Made by a program: the position numbers and the translations under genes. A DNA stretch of 54,930 bases from Plantago elongata (Eukaryota > Streptophyta > Magnoliopsida > Lamiales > Plantaginaceae): assembly GCA_036897095.1 (NCBI GenBank), contig JAYMSP010000378.1, positions 1-54,930 on the forward strand, given 5' to 3'. Positions 12,415 to 24,899 of the stretch are shown here, piece by piece. Position 1 is the stretch's first letter, and each line of letters starts with the position of its first letter. The notes under the pieces are model-generated. The model was given only the letters and a program-made list of their open reading frames with translations, was not told where the DNA came from and ran no database searches.

Positions 12415-13310
12415 GTGTATTCTAAAATCTCGAATATGTCATGTATTGGTGCAAAATGAGTGTTAAAATTTGAGGTCTGGTAGGCATAATTTGGGCCTCT
12501 AGACATCTGATATATGTCATTTATAACTAGATCTTTCTATCAGATGAGTATTGGCAATTTAGGTTGACAACATACACAGTATAGTTTAGATTCAGTACAC
12601 TACAACTTATTCAGTAGAGGTGACTGGTGAGGCTCAAATGAGGAACTGAGGAAGTAAGCATTATTCATAGATGTTGGTCAGGGAACCTACCTCCATACAA
12701 TTCAGGATATTGTCTACGCGTGGCACGTGTACATTACGGATGGTCCTTGAAGGCTCGGTCTTTAGCTTAACACACCCTAAAAGTCACTGGCTTGTGCAAA
12801 ATGACACGAGTCGGACTCACATTATCCGATGCTGCAGGTCAAAACCGCAAAATCATAAGTCAGCATAGTTCGAATCATGAATGCGCCTAAGGTCGGATGC
12901 TCCGTTCCATTAGTACATGCTTATAATCTTTTTCGTGCTCAACTTTACAATGTCAGTCAGTCTCATGAACACTTCCTGACTTGGTTCATGCACACACACA
13001 CACTGTAATAGATCCTGAATTTGCGATCAAGTTGACTTTCAAGTACATATGCACCTAATAATTTTCAGATTCTTTCTGTCAAGTGTCAACTATCTCAAAA
13101 GCTGACATCAGATGATCATAATCATGCTGACTTCAGTCAGTTCACACTATCTTCTAACTACCAAGAAAGACAACTCACAAGGATATGGACATATAATAAA
13201 GATTTACAATCTCCCATATGAATGCCAATATAATAGCACAACTCTCAGAATCCCATTAGCAGTAATCCACTTTAGTCAACTAATCTCATTTCAAATCTCA
13301 GAATCCAAAA
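12415..13310. other. Spacer between ankyrin and lipoxygenase genes
   Basis: It should hold the ankyrin 3' UTR and the lipoxygenase promoter. A GGCACGTGT sequence (G-box core CACGTG) sits near 12722 and a short (CA)n run near 12990. No coding exon is visible. Confidence 0.45.
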
Positions 13311-16300
13311 ATGATCACATCTCAGTTGAAGACCACCCCTCTCCGGCGTCCGGATATCATCTCCTGCACCAGAAGACTCTCCCGAAAACCAGCAGGATTC
13401 TATGGGTTCCGGCCAAGAATCACCTACCCAGTGATAAGGGCAGTGATCAGCAGTGGTGATAAAATATCAGGTGTAGAAGAAACAACAGAACTCATGCACA
13501 ACAATCTATCCACTTCATTAACCAGCGGAACCATGAATGTGAGAGCAGTGATCAGGATAAGGAGGAAAATGAGCGAAAAACTGATTAATAAGCTTGAGGA
13601 TCATTTGGAATCATTCATCTGTGCAGTTGGTATAGGAATCAAGATTCAGCTCATCAGTCAAGATTGTGATCCTAGTAAGTGTTTCCAATGCAAATGCACA
13701 TGTATGACTCGTTTGGTTGACTTCTGATATATGATTTTCTTCCTAGCTACTGAGTCAGGAAAGACAGCAAAGGCTATAGTGATGGGCTGGTCACCAAAGC
13801 TATCAAAGGATCCTTACATCAACGAATATACTGCTGATTTTACGGTGCCAAGTGACTTTGGACAACCTGGAGCAATCCTCATTACTAACTGCCAAGGCAG
13901 AGAATTCTTCTTAACAGAAATTGAGCTTCTTGGACTCAGTGAAGGTCCTGTATTATTTTGGGCTGACACAAATATTCATTCAGGAAAAGATAATCCTGAG
14001 AGTAGAATTATATTCAAGAACAAAGTAAGATACAAATGTGTTAACAGATAGGATACATGTTAAGTTAGGCATTTGAACAAGATCGTCTAATTCGTGTTGT
14101 TTTCTTCTTTTCTGGTCAGGCATACCTTCCATGTCAAACACCAGAGGGGATCAAGAAACTTCGAGATAAAGATTTGATGAGTCTCCGTGGCAATAGGAGT
14201 GGAGAGCGAAAACAACATGAGAGGATATATGATTATGACATTTACAATGACCTGGGTAATCCTGATAAGAGTAAAGATCTGGCAAGACAATTGCTAGGCG
14301 ATGAAGAGAGGCCTTATCCTAGGAGATGTCGAACTGGGAGACCACCAACAGAAAAAGGTAACCACTGCAGTTCTATAATGTTGGCAAATTCTTACCTTTT
14401 ATCTGCTTCTATTCTTCTAGAAGCCAAGGAATTTATCATGTCCTTACATTTTTAACAAAATATAAACCAGATCACAAAGTTGAGGCTAGACCTGAGGGGC
14501 GAGATCAAATTTACGTTCCTCGGGATGAGAAATTTGAGGACATTAAGCAGAAGACATTTTCAGCTGGAAGGTGGAAATCGCTCTTCCACAACCTGATACC
14601 AATGTTGGCTGCCAGATTGGCAAGTTCAGATATTTCCTTCACTAAATTCTCTGAGATAGACAAACTGTATCAAGATGCTACTCTCTCAAAAGAGGAGGCT
14701 GAAAAATCAAAAAACTGGAAGCAGATCGTATGGCACACAATGAAAACAATGTTTACAGTAGGAGATAAAATTTTCTATTTTAACTTGCCAGCCATTCTGA
14801 AGAGTAAGAACTACACACAACCTAGTATCTTATGAGGCTCATGAAGATTTGCAGAAATCTTGAAAGCTTCAGTATAATAATTCTATTATGGTTTACAGGC
14901 GACAAATTTGCATGGACGAGGGATAATGAGTTTGCCCGTCAGACTTTGGCTGGCGTGAACCCTGTTAATATTGAAATATTAAAGGTAGCATCTTGATTAC
15001 GTCGTGTATGTGCATTTTGCCATGGCTATAATATAAAAGAGATTTATATATGGATCTTTGATTACTCTCAGGAACTTCCTATTCTAAGTAAATTGGATCC
15101 TGCAACTTACGGCTCACCAGAATCTGCAATTACAAGGGAGCTGATAGGAAAAGAGCTGCGCGGGATCAGCGTTGAAGAGGTAAGCCTACCCATTTGCAAT
15201 TTACTAGTTGGAATTTGGTCATATGTGCAGGTTTGCTGGAGTTAGGAGAAAACAACAGTACTAGAACTGAAGCCTTACAAAATCTGTGAAATGGAGAGCT
15301 GGATAAAAAATAAAAATAAATACGGGGGGCTGCTTCTTACGGATGTATAATTGTGTCGATGTTAAGTTGCAGGCCTTTCTTTTCAAATGCTAAGATGCCT
15401 ATTCTTGCTACAACTAACTTAAAATTCAAGTAAACTCCTACTTTTTTCTGGTAACTCAACTAGTAGTTGTTTTCATTTGTGCAGGCTATCGAGAACAAGA
15501 AGTTGTTTATACTGGACTACCATGACATACTTTTGCCCTTCATAGACCAAATAAACTCCTTGCCTGATAGAAAAGCTTATGCCTCCAGAACAGTATTCCA
15601 CTATTCTGACAAGGGAACTCTCACTCCAATTATCATTGAACTTTCACTTCCCTCAACACCTGAATCTCCAAGAAACAAGTATGTCTATACTCATGGACGT
15701 GATGCCACGACTCACTGGCTCTGGAACCTTGCTAAAGCGCATGTATGCTCGAACGATGCAGGCGTTCATCAACTAGTTAATCACTGGTAAGACTATAAAT
15801 GCAGCATCATCCTAAATTGTTAAAAGTGGAATGTTCTAATATCCTTAATCAGGTTGAAGACCCATGCCTGCATGGAGCCATACATCATTGCCACCAACAG
15901 GCAGCTAAGCTCAATGCATCCTATTTATAAGTTGCTAAAACCACATATGCGTTACACCATGGAAATCAATGCCATAGCACGGCAAAATTTGATCAATGGG
16001 GGTGGAGTTATTGAGAATTGCTTCAGCCCTGGAAAGTACGCCATGGAGGTAAGCTCTGCCGCCTACAAAAACCTGTGGCAGTTCAACATGGAAGCATTAC
16101 CTGCAGATCTAATCCGCAGGTACAGTTTTCCTCCATGTACCTTGATCCACTTTAGACTATTACCATGGTACTAGACTACATTTTATACAGGTCACCTTTT
16201 CAAGTGTGATGTCTAAAATTGTACAATTTTGCAGAGGTATGGGTGTTGAGGATCCATCAATGCCTGGTGGTATCAAACTTGTGATTGAAGACTATCCTTA

Positions 16301-16994
16301 CGCGGCAGATGGACTGCTCGTGTGGTCGGCCATAAAAGAGTTGGTAGAATCGTATGTTGAGCACTATTACTCAAAGGCTGATTCCATCTCATTGGATAAA
16401 GAGCTTCAAGCCTGGTGGGATGAGATCAAGAATAAGGGACACTATGACAAAAGAAAAGAGCTGTGGTGGCCTGAACTCAAAACACAAGATGACTTGTCAG
16501 GCATACTAACAACGATGATCTGGACAGCGTCTTGTCAGCATGCAGCTGTCAACTTCGGTCAATACTCGTTTGGTGGCTACATTCCTAACCGTCCAACTCT
16601 TATGCGAAAGCTTATCCCCCAAGAAGGTGATCCTGACTATGAGATATTCCATCGGACACCCGAATATACTTTTTTAACGTCTTTGCCCACTCAACTCCAA
16701 GCTACACAAGTTATGGCGGTCCAAGAGACCCTATCAACTCATTCTCCTGACGAAGAGTACATCAACCAATTGCATAGTATTCAAAGACAAACCTCTGATG
16801 ATCCACAAGTCCAGAAATTCTACGAACATTTCTCAGTCAAGCTGGAGGAGGTCGAAAGAATTATCAATCAAAGAAATACCGATAGACATCTGAAAAACAG
16901 GACTGGTGCTGGAGTTCCCCCGTATGAGCTACTTTTGCCATGTTCAGATTCTGGTGCAACAGGACGCGGTATTCCTAATAGCATTTCGATCTAA
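13311..16994 (+). CDS. LOX6: Linoleate 13S-lipoxygenase, chloroplastic, LOX6 class
   Basis: Model: exons 13311-13674, 13747-14024, 14120-14357, 14471-14803, 14899-14984, 15072-15179, 15485-15786, 15853-16119 and 16235-16994, giving 911 residues; every junction keeps frame. The enzyme adds O2 to C13 of linoleic/linolenic acid, feeding jasmonate and green-leaf-volatile synthesis in plastids. The N-terminus is basic and Ser/Thr-rich (transit peptide, about 1-60), followed by a PLAT domain and the large helical lipoxygenase domain. All iron ligands are present: H564 and H569 (HQLVNHW), H761 and N765 (QHAAVN) and the C-terminal Ile (GIPNSISI). The [15 protein letters not shown] segment and overall wording match Arabidopsis LOX6 as I remember it (917 residues). 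The DUF3537 gene follows on the same strand, as in Arabidopsis. Positional specificity is inferred from subfamily only. Confidence 0.95.
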
Positions 16995-17133
16995 AAGGCT
17001 GTGTTTCGGCTGTTTGATATCTATTCTTGCTCTAGTACTCAGAGCATACTATCAGCTAACAGTGGACACATTCGTATTGTTGATTTTTTCATTGTATATA
17101 ACTTCTCATGTAGCATTTGTAGCTCTAACAATT

Positions 17134-17139
17134 AATAAA
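17134..17139 (+). terminator. Poly(A) signal AATAAA of the lipoxygenase gene
   Basis: AATAAA lies about 140 nt downstream of the LOX6 stop codon, a normal plant 3' UTR distance. Confidence 0.45.
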
Positions 17140-17219
17140 ACATTGAACAAGATAATATCCTTATGCGAGTTTTCGATAACTAAGTTTCAGGTATATATAT
17201 GTATATGTGATCTTAAGCA

Positions 17220-18600
17220 TTGGCACAAGTAGTTGATATTCATTTTGTAACCACATACAGTAGATTAGCACACCATTATAATTTGGAAACCATACCTGAT
17301 GCTAACTTCATAAGTTCCTTTCAGCTTCGATTTGCAGAGGCCATTTGCGGCGGAGTTGCGGTGGTGCTGGTGGCAGGTTTTGGTTTCCGGGCAGAAACCT
17401 CCGCTGGGCAATGTTGTGATGGTTGGTAGATTGGGGAGGAGATTTTAGGCCCTGTGCAACGGATCGGATATTGTATCTGGATTGGATCCGCTTGAATGGA
17501 TGTCCGGCTTTTATACGAATCAGAGAGAATAGTATAATTTCGAATGCATATAAAACGATTTAAACTTTTAAAAAATGTCATGCGTTATTTAATTTATACA
17601 CGTGGTAAATTATAATTAAAATGTGGTTTATTATTTAATTAAAGAAGAAAGCGATTACACTTTTAAACATATCTTATATTAATCGTGTTATTTATTAATT
17701 TCTGTAAAAAAATTATATATTCTAACTATCATTATTTTAAATTTGGACTATTGTACTTGTGCCCATATTGTACCTTATGTTAGTCATCACATTATATCAA
17801 AATATGACTACTTTGTTAAAAGAAACAAATCAATTGGAATATGGAGAACTACAAGTTGTGTACATTGGAGGTACATAAATCATTTTCGGGACCAAAACAT
17901 CTAACAAACAACTTACACCAACATTGACAAGCTTCTCACACCTAAAGTTCTACCCTAGCTAATTTATAAAAATATATTATGAACCATAAACATTAGTCTT
18001 ATAATGTTGTATACCGATTTTATCCTCAACTGAATATAATTTTTTTATGATAAATAAGTTGAACATCCATATTCTACATGAGCAATAAAAAATGGTTGAT
18101 CTTCTCAAGCAGATAATGAATCTCCGACTCTCTCCTTTTAATAGCAATAACTTAACGAACGAACTATCTAAATCGAAGTTCTAAAGTTTTAATCACAAAT
18201 AGTTCCGCCTACCAATGTATCCGTTGTGGCAAGTACCAACTCATCCATGTGTGGTATCAAATTGCAGTTTTTTGCTACACCAATATTCTTTCCGAACAAC
18301 TAAGGGATCCAGATGTTGTGATATCAAAGACAAGATGAAGTCACATGAATCCAACAGTAAACACCTTTTCTTCTTCAGACTCCTCCCTCTTCATGTCTGT
18401 TCCAAGTCAAAAACTGAAGCCACTGATTGTCTGTGAATAGTCCAACTACTCGGTAGCATCTTCTTCTTTTTCAATAGTTTATTCATTTCCCAATTTCTTG
18501 CCTGCATATTAGCATGATCAGTCACCATACATAATCAATCAATCATTTTTCTTCTTCTTACAGCAAAAAGACTCGAACCTTTTTCAATTTTCATCACTAT
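17220..18600. other. Spacer between lipoxygenase and DUF3537 genes
   Basis: Mostly AT-rich. A GC-richer patch at about 17330-17450 (repeated GGTGG/GGCGG words) has no recognisable product. The right end should contain the DUF3537 promoter. Confidence 0.4.
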
Positions 18601-18614
18601 TTTCAACCTCCCAA

Positions 18615-21600
18615 ATGGCAGAAAGCAATAATATACAAATAGAATTCGATGAATCAACACTTGGGATTGGGACAACTATCCCACTTCTGAAAAACATAGA
18701 CCAACCCCAAGAACAGATCCAAGATGACAAAAAGGAAACCCTTTTGGACATAAACCTGCAAAGACTGGATTTTTATCTCTACATGTTGGGATTTAATCAG
18801 TTTGGGGTGTGCAGTTTCGTGTTTTCTTGGGTGGTTTTTCTGTCAATTGGAGTTGTTATGCCGATTGTGTTGCTTACTCTGTCTAATTGCCCTGGATGTG
18901 AAAAGGGGCAGATAATGAGCTTTGAGATTCGTATAGTGGTTTGTCAGGCTTGTCTTGCTGCTGCATCTTTGGTTTGTCTTTCGCATAATCTGAGGAAATA
19001 TGGTGTTAGGAAGTTTCTGTTTGTTGATAGGTACAGTGGTCATGCAGAGAGGTTTTGTGATCAGTATGTGCAGAAGATAACAGTGAGTATTCGTTTATTT
19101 AAGGTTCCGATTTGTGATTGCGATACGAGCTTTATTGTCTGTATTAATGCTTACATTAGTTATATAGTATTGAGTAGTTGTATTGGCTTAGAGAGCCTGA
19201 GCTAGCTTCATAGTTCGCAATGTAAGTGAGTGACTGAGTGTTGTTGAGCGATTTTCGTGCAGTGGCATGCTAATTTTGTCTGTGCTTTTACGGGTTGATG
19301 CCTATGTTGTCTGTGTTTGACCAGTATAGTTTTGTGTCTCATAAGGAATTGCAGCATAAAATGTAAATTAATGAAGTTGTACCTGGTCTCAATAGGGTAA
19401 TGGCTAAGCTTCTATTCAATTGTGAAGTTATCATTTTGAATCATAATTTCGTGATTTGGAATCTAATGTTCAATTGCCCTTCGTCAACAGTGCTTTATTA
19501 CATATTTCTGCTCCTTTTCAGTAGTCTTAGGCTGATGCGCCCACAATCTTTATTTTGTTTCGTGTGGTATTGTGGCTTATTAGAATGGTTTAATAGAATA
19601 AAGCGTTTACTTGTGATGTCTTAGTGATTGAGATGAAGGGACAATTATGCTGGTTGTCCATTTGATTCTGTGAGCACTATTATTGGAACTTGGTTCTTGA
19701 GAATACAAAAATGATTTCACAGAAGCATAGGGAACCATGACGCATATGCTTTACTGTTGCAGGACTCCATGCGCCTGCTAGCATTGTGGGTGTTACCATG
19801 TATCCTGTTAAAAATTGTGCGAGAAATCATTAGACTCTTCTATGTCCATCATGAGGCATGGTGGCAATCTGCTGCAATTTTGTTTGCCTTCATATTTTCT
19901 TGGACATATGTGGCCACTGTCTTTCTCTCATCCTGCATCTTGTTCTATTTGGTCTGCAACTTGCAAGTTATACATTTTGAGGACTACGGAAAGCTTTTGG
20001 AAAGAGAAGCTAATGTTCTGGTGTTAATTCAAGAGCATGCTCGACTGCGTTATTACCTCTCCAAAATAAGCCACAGATTTAGAATCTATCTTATTCTACA
20101 GTTTGTGATAGTCACCATAAGTCAGTTCATGGCTCTATCTCAGACCACTGAATATAATGGAAGAATAACTTTCGTCAATGGGGGCGATTTTGCTGTAAGT
20201 TCCTCAATTTGTTGCTTTATTTTTTCTTGTTCTGAACGCACCGAATCATTTGGAAATTCCGATATTTCTCTTCATGCATTGACAAGTCTGCTAAATCCTG
20301 CAAAGTGGATATAATCTTTCAGAGAATATGGTTATTTCAGACATGTGACTGCTCATTTATTTATGTTCATCAATCTAGTTAATGGTCTCTAAATCTGCTC
20401 AAGCTTAACTTTGTGGTGTTGTTTTCAATTCCATCCAAAAACACACTATTAGCTTTGTTGTTTCTTCATGAAGTAGAGTATAGCCTTTGAAATTAAAAAA
20501 ACTGGGAAACTCTGTAATATAACTTGAATTTGAAAAATAATATAGAAGAAAAGGAGCATAATGTAAAATTTTAGTTTTTGGTTTAACTTAAAAAGCATTC
20601 TTTGGACTTACCTCTCTACATTTGGTCATAAACTGATTTTTCTAGAAAATCTCCAGTACAAATTGAGAGATAAGATGCCAAACACTAAAAAACTGACCGC
20701 TTTAGAAAGTATTTTGTGAATGCACAAATGAATGATTTCCTTACTGATGGTTTGCTTGTGTTTTGAACATGGTGTAAATTTATCTAATTAACATCCATTG
20801 GGCTGTGCAGGCCTCGTCAATTGTTCAGGTGGTGGGAGTAATACTGTGCTTAAATGCTGCTTCAAAAATATCCCACAGAGCCCAAGGCGTTGGAGCAGTG
20901 GCAAATAGATGGCACGCATTGATGACATGTAGTGCAAGTGACGTATCTCCACTCAGATCTTCAAGCGTCGGAAGTTTTGAAACTTCTGCCAAATTTAGCT
21001 TATCTGAGAGAGAGTGCTCAGACAGTGATTTGGAGTCGCTGGATTTCATGACTGCACCAACAAACTCACAACTGGCATCTTATATGTCTTCATATCACAA
21101 AAGACTTGCTCTAGGTATGCTACCAACTTTTTCTTTTTTTTTGTTCATCATTTCTCCTAGTGTTCTACGTTAATTGGAAAGAACTAATTTCGTCAACTTA
21201 TACAGAGAAACTTACATGAAGTTTCTATAATACCAGCTTAGAATTAAAAGCTAAATCCTTTAAGTTTTCATATCTGATTGACCTTGTCCTTAAACCTCAA
21301 TACTGCCAGGCTTGTATAAGTGTCTTAGAATTGAATACTGCATAATTATTATGTGGAGTTATTGTGAAATTAACTGGATCATTCTGTCCATAAGGAAATA
21401 TTTGGTAGTTGGATGAATTTTTGGGATCTCTTATTGAGGTTATGTTTGACTTGGGAACTGTGATCTGTGTGTAATTTAAAGAGTCGAGAGATTAGGGGAG
21501 CGTGAGAATTAAGTGCATTGGCCATTGTGTCCTTTCACTTTAGTCCATGACAAAAACAAATAGTGTTTCCAGAAATGGATGAAAGATTCCAATCAAACTC

Positions 21601-22086
21601 AAACCAGAGAGAGGAGAAAAATAGATTCGTGGAAACATGCATTCTTCTTAAACTAATAGGCGCTTAGGCAGTAGAAACCTTACTCTTTTCTGTAGCCTCT
21701 TGATTTTGAACATCAAGTTTGACTTGATCTTGACATTACTCCTATACGTGTGTGTACTTAAGTGAAGATTCCTTTTCTGCTGCTTAAAGGCAATGAATTC
21801 CTTAATTTGCCAAAAGTTTTTGCAGATATGGATAGAAAGTTCAAGTTAATTGAAATCATATTTTCTTAATTCGTCCAAGTTACGTGTCTGTCCTCGTAGT
21901 CCATTTCCTGACAGTCTCAAACAAGTTGTGCTTTCCTTTTCAGTGATGTATTTGCAGGCCAATCCAGGGGGGATCACAATATTCGGCTGGACAGTTGATC
22001 GAGGTCTAATAAACACCATATTCTTCATCCAACTATCATTAATGACATACGTTCTGGGTAAGACCATCGTTGTCATCCCTGAGTAG
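18615..22086 (+). CDS. DUF3537 multi-pass membrane protein (plant gustatory-receptor-like, GRL)
   Basis: Model: exons 18615-19082, 19763-20194, 20811-21114 and 21944-22086, in frame throughout, giving 448 residues. Hydrophilic acidic N-terminus (1-55), then several membrane spans, for example FGVCSFVFSWVVFLSIGVVM, AAILFAFIFSWTYVATVFLS, IYLILQFVIVTISQFMALS and a final span at RGLINTIFFIQLSLMTYVLG. A Ser-rich loop (about residues 345-375, SDVSPLRSSSVGSF) precedes the last spans. The family is plant DUF3537, sometimes mislabelled 'CONSTANS-like zinc finger'; no B-box or CCT motif is present here. Comparative structural work has linked DUF3537 to the insect odorant/gustatory 7-TM channel fold; that link is from memory. 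Ligand and function are unknown. Its place between LOX6 and CDKG matches At1g67570. Confidence 0.92.
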
Positions 22087-22094
22087 TAGCCCAC

Positions 22095-23150
22095 CTGAAA
22101 GCCCCAAGCGATTCATATGGCCTGAATTCTTGGATATGGAGTCTTAGATGCTGACTCCTGTTGAGGTCCACTCTGCCCTACATAAACAGATACCAGATTG
22201 CAATGTCTCTTCTTGCTTAAGCCTGAGCTGGTTCAGAGGCCAAATGGCATTGGTTTGAGTTGTTTCTGGTCTGAGGTAACAACAAATTCTTCATCATTTT
22301 GAGGTCGCAGTTCTCACTTCAAGCTGAAGGTCTATTGAGTTCATGTAGATAATACTTTGGAGATCTATAGAGTTCATGTAAATAATACTTTGTACTACAT
22401 ATGTGATCTCATTATCCTGTAAATTTCTGTGAAGTGGGTTTGCACCAAAGAAATGGAATCAAAGTTGAATGGGAAAGTTTCAAAGGAAATTTCCATCAAC
22501 GAGCTTGTTTACGTATTGCAAGAGACAGGCTGGTCACAGACTGATAAGATGGACGGACATCATTGGTATAAAAGAAAATTACATAACCTGCTTAAATAAT
22601 AATTACAATTATAGCCAATCTAATTTGTTGTCCTAAATTTTACTGTTCACTTTCTCAAAATACGACTTGTTGCTTTCCTTTTTGCTTATAGCTCACACTA
22701 ATATAATTTCGTGCATATGGACATTCCACCATCGATTTTCCTCTCGCTTTTTCTTCAATCGCTTTTTTCTTCTGTTTTTTCTCTCGTTTCTTTAGTATTT
22801 TTTGTGATTTCCTTTCGATTTTGCTTCATTTTCGTACCATAAGCATGGATTTTATGGTTTCGTTAACCTATATTGGTCTCAGTCATGCTTTAAGCATTTG
22901 ATCTGGTCTTACTTTTTCTATTTTTGTTGGAAATTGCAGTTATAAGGTTTTGAATGAATGATTTGAATTCGACGAGTTTTTTTTATGTTGTTGATTGAAA
23001 GAGATTTTTGAGTTATGGTTGGGACGTGCAAACTTTATGGATTGAAGTTTGTGAATATGGATATTGTGGTTTGGTTCTAAACATGCTGATACTAGGGTTG
23101 GTGGATCTGAAATTAATTTCGGTGTTGCTGGTACATTAGATACCATTGCT
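22095..23150. other. Non-coding spacer left of the minisatellite
   Basis: No gene is visible. A T/C-rich stretch at about 22730-22840 (repeated TTTTTCTTC words) precedes the repeat array and is echoed on the other strand to the right of it (24540-24740), hinting that the array sits inside one larger element. Confidence 0.35.
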
Positions 23151-23154
23151 AGAT

Positions 23155-24490
23155 CTGAAACTAGCTTTAATAATCATGAAACTAGTACTTTCTATGCTGG
23201 AACTATTATTATAGTCCCGAAAAACGTTTAGTTAGTGTTTAGGGTTGAGGACGGGTGTACCCTAAACCCTAATTAAGACAGTATCTCTCGGAGGGGGTTT
23301 TCCAATTCAGTGGTTTTTTAGAGTTCACCATTCTCTTTTAGGATTTTAGAACCATGAGACTAGCATTTATCATCAAGAAACTAGCTTTAATCATCAAGAA
23401 ACTAGCTTTGATCATCATGAAACTAGCTCAATGAACCTGAAATTATCATTAATCATTATGAAACTAGCTTTAATCATCATGAAACTAGCTTGTGTGATCA
23501 TAAACTAACTTTTTAGTCCATGAAACTAACTTGTGTGGTCATGACACTAGCTTTTTGGAACTGAAAATTTAATAAAATGATATTTAAACTAGAATAAAGG
23601 CACTTGAAACTACCATAAAACAAAGTATTCATACATTTCTGATATTAACCAAAATATACAGATCAGTCCAACATGAAACTAGTTTCAGAATTGTCATATT
23701 CTTCGTGAAGAACGGGGGTCCACCTTGTCATTGATTAGCTTTTGGAATAACACCTTAATGATGTTTTATCGAGGCCAGTTACATGTTCTGGAAGTGGTAG
23801 AGTTTTTAGATACTCTAAATATCCCTTCAGATCTCCACGGTTGAATGTTGTCTCCGTAAATTTTTTATTTTCCTGAAGTCAATACATGCAAACAGTCAAA
23901 TGGCCATAAAACTAGCATAACATAAGTCATGAAACTAGTATAACATAAATCATGAAACCAATAGTATAATAGAAGTCATGAAACTAGCTCAACGAACTTG
24001 AAACTATCATTAGTCATAATGAAACTAGCTTTATGAACCTGAAACTATCATTAATCATCATGAAACTAGCTTTAATCATCTTGAAACTAGCTTTCATGAA
24101 CCTAAAACTATCATTAATCATCATAAAACTAGATTTAATCATCATGAAACTAGCTCAGTGAACCTGAAACTATCATTAATCATCATGAAACTAGGTTTTG
24201 AGTCTATGAAACCTGCATAATATAAAACATGAAACCAACATCATAATAGAAGTCACGAAACTAGCATAACATAAGTCATGAAACCAATATACACACAGTT
24301 CATGTAACCAGTATAACATCCATAGATCTGAAACTAGAAAATAAATGTTTAACGTGAAACTAACTAAATCGAGTTATACTGAATCTGAAATTAGGAAAAT
24401 ACATGTTTAACATGAAACTAACTAAATTCGAGTGATATTGGATCTGAAACACATAATACATCTGAGTGTAACACTCATTGAACATGAAAC
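23155..24490. repeat. Minisatellite, about 21-bp unit (GAAACTAGCTTTAATCATCAT type)
   Basis: Dozens of copies of GAAACTAGC / GAAACTATC words recur at spacings near 20-22 bp, most regularly at about 23330-23520 and 23960-24240. Variant units end in TTAATCATCAT, TCAATGAACCT or ATAACATAAGTCAT, so several unit types are interleaved. The array has no long open frame. It probably grew by slippage or unequal exchange within a non-autonomous element; terminal inverted repeats could not be fixed. Confidence 0.8.
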
Positions 24491-24899
24491 TAACCAAAAT
24501 TATATAGAAAAATGGATTAGTTTCGTACCTTTATCAGATTTGGGGATTTTCGACTTCGTTTCTTCCTTTTTTACAGCGTTTTTTGGGATTTTTCAACTTT
24601 GATTCTTCCTTGTTTGTAGTTAATGTACTTGATCTCATCAATTTTTAGACCGAAAAACAATAAAGAGAGGAATCGAAAGTTTGTTGAAGAAGAATCAGGA
24701 TAAAGCTTTTTGAAGAAGAATCGAAAGAGAGAGAATTTTGAATTTTGAATGATAGAAATTACAGTTGAATAGACACGATAATAATTAGGGATAATTTTAT
24801 ACGATCAATTGTTGATTTAGAACGCTTGTAAAAGTTATTCACCACTATACTTATTTGGAAGGGTTGTTTAGTGACTTATATAAATAATTCTCTCTCACT

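Noticed and set aside
23155-24490. Regular repeats with variable stretches, superficially like a CRISPR array
   Set aside because: Units abut without unique spacers of fixed size, and the window is plant nuclear DNA.
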